Below, in pieces: positions 52,313 through 60,164 of a stretch of DNA of 64,000 nt (position 1 is the first letter of the stretch; each line of letters opens with the position of its first letter). A program made the position numbers and the translations under genes. Where the stretch lies: NCBI GenBank assembly GCA_050010035.1, contig JBEKLU010000012.1, positions 1-64,000 on the forward strand, in the 5' to 3' direction. Under the pieces are notes generated by a model. It saw only the letters and a list, made by a program, of their open reading frames with translations. It made no database searches and had not been told where the DNA came from. The DNA comes from Roseiarcus sp050010035 (lineage in GTDB: Bacteria > Pseudomonadota > Alphaproteobacteria > Rhizobiales > Beijerinckiaceae).

Positions 52313-52883
52313 CCTCGCCGCCTCGCTGCGCGCGCTCAAGCCGCAAAAGCGGACCGCGCGGCTGGAGCGCCGGCGCGACGCCGAACTTCGCTGGGCCGAT
52401 GACGAGCCTCGCATCGGCGGCGCGCTCCTGCTGGACACATGCGTCTATCTCGACGTCCTGCAAGGGCGAACGCCGCAATCGGTCGACGATCTCATCGCGT
52501 CGCGCATTTGTCGCCATTCCGCGGTCTGTCTGGCGGAATTGACGCATTTGTTTGGCAGGCTCGATCCATCCCATCCGTCCACGAAGTCGGTCCTGCGGCC
52601 TTTGCGCGAAACCATCGAGGATATTCCCGCACATCGATTGCACGCGCCAATAGACGCGACTTGGGTCGAGGCCGGCATGCTGGCCGGAGAACTCGCGCGG
52701 CTGAGCGATCAGCCGAAGGGCGTGGGCGCTGCGCGGAAATTCCTGAACGACGCGCTCATTTTCATGCAAGCGCGGCGGATCGGCGCCGAGGTTCTGACCG
52801 CGAACGTTCGGGATTTCGATTTTCTCGATCAACTCGCGCCGAGCGGGCGGGTTGTCTATTATCGGCGCCAAGCGACGGCTTAG
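52305..52883 (+). CDS. PIN-domain toxin-like protein
   Basis: Protein of 192 residues, longer than typical VapC. After 40 basic N-terminal residues the PIN fold begins: ALLLDTCVYLDVLQG (Asp), VCLAELTHLFG (Glu), FLNDALIFMQARRIG (Asp) and VLTANVRDFDFLDQL (Asp). The four acidic residues needed for RNase activity are present. GTG 52305 overlaps the antitoxin gene. Its 3' end overlaps the convergent DUF2314 gene by 4 bases. Confidence 0.8.
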   Translation: MFDLAASLRALKPQKRTARLERRRDAELRWADDEPRIGGALLLDTCVYLDVLQGRTPQSVDDLIASRICRHSAVCLAELTHLFGRLDPSHPSTKSVLRPLRETIEDIPAHRLHAPIDATWVEAGMLAGELARLSDQPKGVGAARKFLNDALIFMQARRIGAEVLTANVRDFDFLDQLAPSGRVVYYRRQATA

Positions 52884-53416
52884 CCGCAATCGAGCCCGTA
52901 CTGCTCCTTCATCTGGCGCCGCTCCTCGGCCGTGGCGTGCGCCAGGGCGGGGCAGGCGGTGGCGTTGCCGACGATCTTGCCGTCCCGCCAGTACATCCAG
53001 TCGCCGATGTCTTCGCGGCTGAAATGGACGGTCTGGCCGAACGACACGTTGCGCAGCCGATCGGGGTCGTTGGCGAGACGCGCGGAAAAGCCGGCGCCGT
53101 CGACGCGCAACTCTTTCGTCCAGAACCATTCGATCGCGCCCGCGGCGCCCGGGCGGACGACGGCGTAGCCGGGAGCGTCGGGCGTGTCGATCAAGCCGAT
53201 CTTGACCGAGAACCGCTCGGCGCGCGGCGGCGGTTTGCGCCAGTCGGCGAAAAACCCGTCGAGCCCCGCCGCCGCGTGGGCGAACGCGGCGATCATGGCT
53301 GGATCGCCGGTAGGAACCTTGGGAACCGGATTGGGATCGCCGGCGAGCGCGATCCCCGCAACCAACAGCGCCGAGAGCAGCGCCGTCGACATGCCGATTT
53401 TCGTCCTCGCGCGCAT
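52880..53416 (-). CDS. Secreted DUF2314 family protein
   Basis: Protein of 178 residues with a signal peptide (GMSTALLSALLVAGIALAG) and a C-terminal DUF2314 domain: ERFSVKIGLIDTPD, IEWFWTKELRVDGAGFSA, ARLANDPDRLRNVSFGQTV and DIGDWMYWRDGKIVGNATA. Family function is unknown. ATG 53416 has a run AGGGGGGTGG just upstream. It lies between the toxin gene (convergent, 4-base overlap) and preA. Confidence 0.85.
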   Translation of the reverse strand: MRARTKIGMSTALLSALLVAGIALAGDPNPVPKVPTGDPAMIAAFAHAAAGLDGFFADWRKPPPRAERFSVKIGLIDTPDAPGYAVVRPGAAGAIEWFWTKELRVDGAGFSARLANDPDRLRNVSFGQTVHFSREDIGDWMYWRDGKIVGNATACPALAHATAEERRQMKEQYGLDCG

Positions 53417-53566
53417 CTCCACCCCCCTCGAAAGGATTTCGTGAACGAAGAGAGAGGCGCTCTCCCTCGCCGACGACAGGGTAACCTACCGCTTACGCGG
53501 TCCAGAGCAATGCGGCGGCCCGCGACACTTGCGCTCGGACGATCGGCGCCGGTCGGCGCGAGCGCC

Positions 53567-54877
53567 CTATTCGGCCGCCGCCTTCACCGCCGGGTTGTCG
53601 GGGTGGCGCGTCCAGTTGCGCGGCGGCTGCGCATAATTCAGGCCGGTGCGCGGATCGACGCCTTCGGTCTTGTGGACCAGCGTGATGCAATTCTCCACTG
53701 GGCAGACCAGCACGCAGAGATTGCAGCCGACGCATTCGGCGTCGTTGACGACGAACTTGCGCGCGCCGTCGACCATCGGGAAGATCGCCTGATGCGAAGT
53801 ATCCTCGCAGACGATATGGCAGCGCCCGCACTTGATGCATAGATTCTGGTCGATCTCGGCCTTGCCGACGTAGTTGAGGTTGAGGAACTGCCAGTCGGTG
53901 ACGTTGGGAATCGCGCGGCCGCGGAAATCGTCGATGCGCGAATAGCCCTTGGCGGCCATGAACGCCTTCAGGCCGGAGGTCATCTCCTCGATGATCTTGA
54001 AGCCGTAGGTCATCACCGCCGTGCACACCTGCACGTTGCCCGCGCCGAGCGCGATGAACTCGGCGGCGTCGCGCCACGTCGTCACGCCGCCGATCGCCGA
54101 GATAGGCAGATCGGCGGTTTCCGGATCGCGCGCGATTTCCGAGACCATCGACAGCGCGATCGGCTTGACGGCGGGGCCGCACATGCCGCCGTGGGTGCCC
54201 TTGCCGTCGATCGCGTGCGCCGGCGCCATCGCGTCGAGATCGACGCCCATGATCGAGTTGATGGTGTTGATCAGTGACACCGCGTCGGCGCCGCCCTTCT
54301 TGGCGGCGCGCGCGGGAGGCCGGATGTCGGCGATGTTGGGCGTCAGCTTGACGATGACGGGCATGCGCGTGTGCGCCTTGCACCAGCGCGCGACCATCTC
54401 GATGTACTCGGGGACCTGGCCGACCGCCGAGCCCATGCCGCGCTCGGACATGCCGTGCGGACAGCCGAAATTCAGCTCGACGCCGTCGCATTCGGTTTCT
54501 TTCACGCGAGCGAGGATCGAGCGCCACGAATCCTCGTCGCACGGCACCATCAGCGAGACCACCAGGGCGCGGTCGGGCCATTCGCGCTTGACCTCCTTGA
54601 TCTCGCGCAGGTTGATCTCGAGATCGCGGTCGGTGATCAGCTCGATGTTGTTGAGCGCCATCACCCGCCGGTCGGGGCCGTAGATCGCGCCGTAGCGGGC
54701 GCCGGAGACGTTGACCACCGGCGGCCCGGCTTCGCCGAGCGTCTTCCACACGACGCCGCCCCAGCCGGCGCGAAACGCGCGTTCGACGTTGGTCTTGCGG
54801 TCCGTCGGCGGCGCCGAGGCGAGCCAGAACGGGTTGGGCGACTTGATGCCGAGGAAACTGGCGCTGAGATCGACCAT
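53567..54877 (-). CDS. preA: NAD-dependent dihydropyrimidine dehydrogenase, subunit PreA
   Basis: FMN- and Fe-S-containing catalytic subunit of 436 residues that reduces uracil and thymine to dihydropyrimidines. LELNFGCPHGMSERGMG-like residues carry the active-site Cys, IVKLTPNI and VSLINTINSIMGVD bind substrate and FMN, and SAIGGVTTWRDAAEFI holds the FMN phosphate. Two C-terminal [4Fe-4S] motifs (CIKCGRCHIVC and CVGCNLCVLVC) pass electrons from PreT. It is 11 bases downstream of preT in one operon. Confidence 0.96.
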   Translation of the reverse strand: MVDLSASFLGIKSPNPFWLASAPPTDRKTNVERAFRAGWGGVVWKTLGEAGPPVVNVSGARYGAIYGPDRRVMALNNIELITDRDLEINLREIKEVKREWPDRALVVSLMVPCDEDSWRSILARVKETECDGVELNFGCPHGMSERGMGSAVGQVPEYIEMVARWCKAHTRMPVIVKLTPNIADIRPPARAAKKGGADAVSLINTINSIMGVDLDAMAPAHAIDGKGTHGGMCGPAVKPIALSMVSEIARDPETADLPISAIGGVTTWRDAAEFIALGAGNVQVCTAVMTYGFKIIEEMTSGLKAFMAAKGYSRIDDFRGRAIPNVTDWQFLNLNYVGKAEIDQNLCIKCGRCHIVCEDTSHQAIFPMVDGARKFVVNDAECVGCNLCVLVCPVENCITLVHKTEGVDPRTGLNYAQPPRNWTRHPDNPAVKAAAE

Positions 54878-54888
54878 GGCGTCCTCCC

Positions 54889-56262
54889 TTAGCTCCGGGC
54901 CTTGGATTTCAGCGCCGCATCGATCGACCGCGCCGCCTGCTTGCCGTCTTCGACGGCCGCGACCGTCAGGTCGAGCCCGCCCGCCGCGCAATCGCCGCCC
55001 GCCCACACGCCGGCGAGGCTGGTGCGCCGCTCGCCGTCGACGACGATGCGCCCATCGCGCGAGCACTTGACGCCCGCCGCGGCGAGCGCCTCGATCGCGC
55101 CCTTCTGGCCGATCGCCGAGAACACCACGTCGGCCTCGATGCGGAATGCGCCGCCGACGCCGACCAGCGTCCCGCCCTCTTCGCGCGTGCGCTCGAAGAG
55201 AACGCCGCTCGCCGCGCCGCCATGGCTTTCCAACGCGACCGGGCGCGCCCAGGGGCGAATGAGCACGCCGCTGGTCTGCGCGAGCTCGCGCTCGAATTCG
55301 CTCGCCTTCATCTGATCGAGACCGCGCCGATAGACGATCGTGACGCTCTCGGCGCCGAGGCGCTTCGACTGCACCGCGACGTCGACCGCGGTCATGCCGC
55401 CGCCGATGACAACGACGCGCCGCCCGACCGGCAGTTCGCCGAGATCCTCGGCCTGTCGCAGCTCGGCGATATAGTCGACGGCGTCGATCACGTTGGCGAG
55501 CTCGCCTTCGCCCGCCAAGCCGAGCTTGTTGGTCGCCCCCAGGCCGACGCCGAGGAACACCGCGTCGAAGTCGCGCCGCAGCTCGGCGAGATCGACGTCG
55601 CGGCCCAGGACGGCGCCGTGTTGCACCGTAATGCCGCCGATCGAAAGAATGAAGGCGGCTTCCCTCGCGGCGAAGTCGTCCGGCGTCTTGTAGGCGGCGA
55701 TGCCGTATTCGTTGAGGCCGCCGGACTTCTCCCGCGCCTCGAAGATCGTGACGTCGTGGCCGGCGACGGCGAGCGCGTGGGCGCAAGAAAGGCCCGCCGG
55801 CCCCGCGCCGACGATCGCGGCGCGCCTGCCGGTCGGCGCCGCGCGGGTGAACGGGGTCTTGCCGGCCTCCATCTGCGCGTCGACGGCGTGGCGCTGCAGC
55901 AGGCCGATGCGAACCGGCTTGCCCTCCGCCGCCTCGCGCACGCACGCCTCTTCGCACAGCGTCTCGGTCGGGCAGACGCGCGCGCACATGCCGCCCATGA
56001 TGTTGGCCTCGAGAATCGTGCGCGCCGAGCCGAGCGCATTGCCGGCGGCGATCTGGCGGATGAACAGGGGGATGTCGATCGACGTCGGGCAGGCGCGCCG
56101 GCACGGCGCGTCGTAACAGAAGTAGCAGCGGTCGGCCTCGACGCGCGCTTCGTGGACGCTCAGCGGCGGATGCAGGTCGACGAAATTCGCCTCCAGCGTC
56201 GCGCGGTCGAGGCGGGCGGGCGCGACGTCGGCGATCCCAGGCGGTTCGGGGACGATTCGCAT
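54889..56262 (-). CDS. preT: NAD-dependent dihydropyrimidine dehydrogenase, subunit PreT
   Basis: NADH-binding partner of PreA, 457 residues. The N-terminal cysteine-rich region (CYFCYDAPCRRACPTSIDIP, GGMCARVCPTETLCEEAC) binds [4Fe-4S] clusters. AAIVGAGPAGLSCAHALA binds FAD and RVVVIGGGMTAVDVAVQSK binds NAD(P)H, and GVWAGGDCAAGGLDLTVAAVEDG is the C-terminal FAD motif. ATG 56262 has AGGAGAG upstream. A RutR-like palindrome lies about 50 bases upstream. The later pathway enzymes (dihydropyrimidinase, beta-ureidopropionase) are not in this window. Confidence 0.96.
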   Translation of the reverse strand: MRIVPEPPGIADVAPARLDRATLEANFVDLHPPLSVHEARVEADRCYFCYDAPCRRACPTSIDIPLFIRQIAAGNALGSARTILEANIMGGMCARVCPTETLCEEACVREAAEGKPVRIGLLQRHAVDAQMEAGKTPFTRAAPTGRRAAIVGAGPAGLSCAHALAVAGHDVTIFEAREKSGGLNEYGIAAYKTPDDFAAREAAFILSIGGITVQHGAVLGRDVDLAELRRDFDAVFLGVGLGATNKLGLAGEGELANVIDAVDYIAELRQAEDLGELPVGRRVVVIGGGMTAVDVAVQSKRLGAESVTIVYRRGLDQMKASEFERELAQTSGVLIRPWARPVALESHGGAASGVLFERTREEGGTLVGVGGAFRIEADVVFSAIGQKGAIEALAAAGVKCSRDGRIVVDGERRTSLAGVWAGGDCAAGGLDLTVAAVEDGKQAARSIDAALKSKARS

Positions 56263-56309
56263 TGCGGCTCTCCTGCGGCTCGACGCGCCGAGCACGGTTT
56301 CGGGAAATC

Positions 56310-56325
56310 CTGACCGATCGGTCAA
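56310..56325 (-). promoter_or_regulatory. RutR-like operator upstream of preTA
   Basis: The perfect 14-bp palindrome TGACCGATCGGTCA (56311-56324), extended by one A at 56325, lies about 50 bases before preT on the minus strand. It has the TTGACC-N4-GGTCAA half-site layout of the RutR operator (TTGACCANNTGGTCAA), with only one outer base different. RutR is the TetR-family regulator of pyrimidine degradation, which fits the gene it precedes. Confidence 0.6.
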
Positions 56326-56349
56326 GATGCTGGCTCGCCTCGTCGGCGA

Positions 56350-56366
56350 TGTCAAGACTCTTGACA
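56350..56366. promoter_or_regulatory. Perfect palindrome next to the fabD promoter region
   Basis: TGTCAAGA and TCTTGACA are perfect 8-bp arms around a central C. The right arm contains TTGACA (56361-56366), a consensus -35 for fabD 56 bases downstream, although the matching -10 is poor. It may be an operator controlling fabD or the divergent preTA operon. Confidence 0.45.
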
Positions 56367-56421
56367 GGCCCCGTTCGGGCGTGTCTTTCCGCGCGCGGCG
56401 CATAGCGGCGAAAGGACGGAG

Positions 56422-57384
56422 ATGACGACGGCCTTGGTGTTTCCCGGGCAGGGCTCGCAGGCGGTCGGCATGGGCAAGGCGCTCGCCGATCGATTTCCGG
56501 TCGCCGCCGAGGTCTTCGCGCGCGTCGACGCGGCGCTCGGCGAGAAGCTGTCGAAAGTGATCTTCGAGGGGCCGGAGGCGGAGCTGACGCTCACCGCCAA
56601 CGCGCAGCCCGCCCTGATGGCGACGAGCCTGGCGGCGATGCGCGCGCTCGAAAGCGAGGCCGGTCTCGACGTCGCTCGCGACATCGCGTTCGTCGCCGGC
56701 CATTCGCTGGGCGAATATTCGGCGCTGTGCGCGGCCGGCGCGCTGACGCTGGAGGACGCGGCGCGGCTGCTGCGCATTCGTGGCGCGGCGATGCAAAGGG
56801 CCGTTCCGGTCGGCGTCGGCGCGATGGCGGCGATCCTCGGCCTGGATTTTTCCGAGGTCGCAAAGGTCGCCGCGCAGGCCGCGAGCGAGGTCGATGCGGC
56901 CGGCGCGGTCTGCGAGGCGGCCAACGACAACGGCGGCGGCCAGGTGGTGATCTCGGGCACGAAGGCCGCGGTCGAGCGGGCGATGGAGCTCGCCAAGCTG
57001 AAAGGCGCCAAGCGCGCGTTGCCGCTGCCGGTGTCCGCGCCCTTCCATTGCGCGCTGATGCGCCCGGCGGCCGAGGCGATGACCGAGGCGCTGAAGACGA
57101 CTTCGATCAGCGCGCCCAAAGTTCCGCTCGTCGCCAACGTCGTCGCGAGCGCGGTGAGCGACCCCGCCGTCATTCGCGACAATCTCGTGGCGCAAGTGAC
57201 GGGGACCGTGCGCTGGCGCGAAAGCGTGCTCTACATGAGCGCTCACGGCGCGACGCGCTTCGTCGAACTGGGCGCGGGCAAGGTGCTCGCGGGGCTGATC
57301 AAGCGCATCGCCGAGGGCGCGACGGTTTCGAGTGTGGGAACGCCGGCCGACGTCGCCGCGTTCAAGGCGGCCGCGGCGAACTAA
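56422..57384 (+). CDS. fabD: Malonyl-CoA:ACP transacylase
   Basis: Loads malonate from CoA onto acyl carrier protein, 320 residues. ALVFPGQGSQAVGMG starts the family fold, AGHSLGEYSAL carries the nucleophile Ser, and PVSAPFHCALM has the catalytic His. The RBS AAAGGACGGAG is strong. fabG follows 27 bases later, then acpP and fabF, giving a standard type II fatty-acid synthesis cluster. Confidence 0.97.
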   Translation: MTTALVFPGQGSQAVGMGKALADRFPVAAEVFARVDAALGEKLSKVIFEGPEAELTLTANAQPALMATSLAAMRALESEAGLDVARDIAFVAGHSLGEYSALCAAGALTLEDAARLLRIRGAAMQRAVPVGVGAMAAILGLDFSEVAKVAAQAASEVDAAGAVCEAANDNGGGQVVISGTKAAVERAMELAKLKGAKRALPLPVSAPFHCALMRPAAEAMTEALKTTSISAPKVPLVANVVASAVSDPAVIRDNLVAQVTGTVRWRESVLYMSAHGATRFVELGAGKVLAGLIKRIAEGATVSSVGTPADVAAFKAAAAN

Positions 57385-57411
57385 AGTGAGACGACGGGAA
57401 AGGCGAGCGCA

Positions 57412-58149
57412 GTGTTCGATCTGACGGGCAAGACGGCGCTGGTGACGGGCGCTTCGGGGGGTATCGGCGGCGCGATCGCGCGCGCCCTGCACGCGCAAGG
57501 CGCAAGCGTGGCGCTCTCGGGCACGCGGCGCGAGGCTCTGGAAGCCTTGGCGGGCGAGCTCGCGACCCGCGTTCACGTGACGCCGTGCGATCTGACGGAC
57601 AAGGACGCGGTCGAGGCGCTCGTCCCGGCCGCCGAGGCGGCGATGGGCTCGCTCGACATTCTCGTCAACAACGCCGGCCTGACGCGCGACAATCTGTTCG
57701 TGCGCATGAAGGACGCCGAATGGGACGCCGTGATCGCGGTCGACCTCACTGCGGCGTTTCGCCTCGCCCGCGCGTCTCTCAAGGGCATGATGCGCCGCCG
57801 CTTCGGGCGGATCATCGGCATTGCGTCGATCGTCGGCGTCACCGGCAACCCCGGACAGGGCAACTATGCGGCGGCCAAGGCGGGGATGATCGGCATGTCG
57901 AAGGCGTTGGCGGCCGAGGTCGCGAGCCGCGCCATCACCGTCAATTGCATCGCGCCGGGCTTCATCGCCAGCCCGATGACCGACGCGCTCAACGAGAGGC
58001 AACGCGAAAGCATCCTGACGTCGGTGCCCATGGGTCGGCTCGGCGTTGGCGCGGATATCGGCGCCGCGGCGGTCTATCTGGCCAGCGCCGAAGCGGCCTA
58101 CATCACCGGACAGACTCTGCACATCAATGGCGGAATGGCAATGATTTGA
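57412..58149 (+). CDS. fabG: 3-oxoacyl-ACP reductase
   Basis: NADPH-dependent SDR of 245 residues that reduces 3-ketoacyl-ACP. ALVTGASGGIGGAIARAL binds NADPH, ILVNNAGLTRDN is the NAG motif, IGIASIVGVTGNPGQGNYAAAKAG gives the Ser-Tyr-Lys set (key residues S, Y, K), and YITGQTLHINGGMAMI is the typical C-terminus. The start is GTG 57412 with GGGAAAGG upstream. The 268-base gap to acpP holds no gene. Confidence 0.97.
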   Translation: MFDLTGKTALVTGASGGIGGAIARALHAQGASVALSGTRREALEALAGELATRVHVTPCDLTDKDAVEALVPAAEAAMGSLDILVNNAGLTRDNLFVRMKDAEWDAVIAVDLTAAFRLARASLKGMMRRRFGRIIGIASIVGVTGNPGQGNYAAAKAGMIGMSKALAAEVASRAITVNCIAPGFIASPMTDALNERQRESILTSVPMGRLGVGADIGAAAVYLASAEAAYITGQTLHINGGMAMI

Positions 58150-58417
58150 GGCGATTGCCGAGATCGAGCGACGTCTCGAGCGCATCGGGGCCGCCTCTCG
58201 CCTTGACCGGAGAGATATGCTATCGAGCCGTTTCGTCGTCGAAGCGCCGTTTATGTCGGGGGGCTATCCGCGCAGGATCGTATTCGAGGCGCGGCCCGCC
58301 GTAAGTTCGGCGCCGGTCGCGGGGGGCGGTTTTTGAACGGTTCGATCGATCGGCGGTCGACCCAGGGAATCCATCACAGGCGGGCGATCGCGCCCGACCG
58401 CACAAGGGAAAATGCAA

Positions 58418-58660
58418 ATGAGCGATGTCGCGGAGCGGGTAAAGAAGATCGTCGTCGAGCACCTCGGCGTTGACGCCGACAAGGTCGTCGACAACGCCAA
58501 TTTCATCGACGATCTCGGCGCCGATTCGCTCGATACGGTCGAGCTCGTCATGGCCTTCGAGGAAGAGTTCGGCGTCGAAATTCCCGACGATCAGGCCGAG
58601 ACCATCGTGACGGTCGGCGACGCCGTGAAGTTTCTCGAAAAGGCCTCCGCGGGCAAGTGA
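58418..58660 (+). CDS. acpP: Acyl carrier protein
   Basis: Acidic 80-residue carrier that holds growing acyl chains on a phosphopantetheine arm. The attachment Ser is in LGADSLDTVELVMAFEEEF. Two ATGs lie 6 bases apart; 58418 is preferred because AAGGGA is 8 bases upstream and MSDVAERV is the usual start. A hairpin just downstream may limit read-through to fabF. Confidence 0.98.
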   Translation: MSDVAERVKKIVVEHLGVDADKVVDNANFIDDLGADSLDTVELVMAFEEEFGVEIPDDQAETIVTVGDAVKFLEKASAGK

Positions 58661-58702
58661 CGGCGAAAGCCGGGTCGCCGCGTTCCGCGCGCGGCTGGAA
58701 AG

Positions 58703-58725
58703 GGGCCGGCGAAAGTCCGGCCCTT
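58703..58725 (+). terminator. Hairpin between acpP and fabF
   Basis: GGGCCGG (58703-58709) and CCGGCCC (58717-58723) form a perfect 7-bp stem with loop CGAAAGT, followed only by TTG. It is a likely partial terminator or processing site after the highly expressed acpP. Confidence 0.5.
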
Positions 58726-58806
58726 GTCGCGTCGGGCGCGCGCGAACTTTTGGGCGTCGCGCCCTCTTGCGGCGTCGCGCAGCCGCCCGCAGCCTAAGGA
58801 ACGACA

Positions 58807-60078
58807 ATGAAACGCGTCGTGGTCACGGGATTGGGCATGGTCACGCCCTTGGCCTGCGGGGTCGAAGCCACTTGGCGCCGGCTGCTCGCGGGCGACTCGG
58901 CGGCCGGGCGCGTCGAGAATTTCGAAGTCGCCGACATCGCCTGCCAGATCGCGGCGCAGGTTCCCCGAGGCGGCTCGCCTGACGCCTACAATCCCGACGA
59001 TTGGATGGAGCCCAAGGAACAGCGCCGCGTCGACGATTTCATCGTCTACGCCTTGGCCGCGGCGACCCAGGCCCTGCGCGACGCCGATTGGGCGCCCAGG
59101 AGATACGAGGACGAGATCGAAACCGGCGTGCTGATCGGTTCGGGCATCGGCGGCCTCGGCGGCATTTACGATGCCTCGGTCACGCTGCACGAGAAGGGGC
59201 CGCGGCGCATTTCGCCGTTCTTCATCCCCGGGCGCCTGATCAATCTGGCGAGCGGCCAGGTCTCGATCGTCCATCGTCTCAAGGGCCCCAATCATGCCGT
59301 CGTCACCGCCTGCTCGACCGGCGCGCACGCCATCGGCGACGCGGCGCGCCTCGTCGCGCTGGGCGACGCCAAGGTGATGGTCGCCGGCGGCGCCGAATCG
59401 GCGGTCAACCGTCTTTCCCTCGCGGGGTTCTCGGCCTGCCGCGCGCTGTCGACCGGCTTCAACGATCGGCCGAAACTAGCCTCGCGTCCCTATGATCGCG
59501 ATCGCGACGGCTTCGTGATGGGCGAGGGCGCGGGCTGCGTCGTGCTCGAGGAACTCGACCACGCCAGGGCCCGCGGCGCGCGCATCTACGCCGAGCTCGT
59601 CGGCTACGGCCTCTCCGGCGACGCCTATCACATCACCTCGCCGGCGCCCGACGGCGACGGCGCCTATCGCGCCATGAGCGCGGCGCTGAAGCGCGCGGGG
59701 CTGTCGGCCGCCGACATCGATTACGTCAACGCGCACGGAACGTCGACGCCGGTGGGCGACGAGATCGAGTTGCGGGCGGTGGAGCGCCTTCTCGGCAATT
59801 CCGCGGCGACGGTGACGATGTCGTCGACCAAGTCCTCGATCGGCCATCTCCTGGGCGCGGCCGGCGCGGTCGAGGCGATCTTCTCCATTCTCGCCTTGCG
59901 CGACCAGGTCGCGCCGCCGACCCTCAATCTCGACAATCCTTCGGTGGAAACGGCGATCGATCTCGCGCCGCACGTCGCCAGGAGGCGCGAGATCCGCGTC
60001 GCGCTGTCGAACTCCTTCGGATTCGGCGGAACCAACGCCTCGCTGATCTTCCGCGGGCCGCCCGAGCCCGGCGCCTGA
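58807..60078 (+). CDS. fabF: 3-oxoacyl-ACP synthase II
   Basis: Condensing enzyme of 423 residues that elongates acyl-ACP. MKRVVVTGLGMVTPLACG is the standard N-terminus. The active site is Cys in TACSTGAHAIGDAAR with His in NAHGTSTPVGDEIE and His in KSSIGHLLGAAGAVEA. NSFGFGGTNASL closes the fold. It is 147 bases after acpP with its own start region, and mltG follows after 87 bases. Confidence 0.97.
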   Translation: MKRVVVTGLGMVTPLACGVEATWRRLLAGDSAAGRVENFEVADIACQIAAQVPRGGSPDAYNPDDWMEPKEQRRVDDFIVYALAAATQALRDADWAPRRYEDEIETGVLIGSGIGGLGGIYDASVTLHEKGPRRISPFFIPGRLINLASGQVSIVHRLKGPNHAVVTACSTGAHAIGDAARLVALGDAKVMVAGGAESAVNRLSLAGFSACRALSTGFNDRPKLASRPYDRDRDGFVMGEGAGCVVLEELDHARARGARIYAELVGYGLSGDAYHITSPAPDGDGAYRAMSAALKRAGLSAADIDYVNAHGTSTPVGDEIELRAVERLLGNSAATVTMSSTKSSIGHLLGAAGAVEAIFSILALRDQVAPPTLNLDNPSVETAIDLAPHVARRREIRVALSNSFGFGGTNASLIFRGPPEPGA

Positions 60079-60164
60079 AGGATTGATCTCTTCATTTCGC
60101 CGCAAAAGCGGCTAGACTGGCGCGCGGCGCAAGCGCGCCGCCAGGCGAGATACGGCAGGCCCGG

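Noticed and set aside
58203..58226. A promoter TTGACC ... TATCGA before acpP
   Set aside because: Spacing between the two elements is only about 12 bases, too short for a sigma70 promoter.
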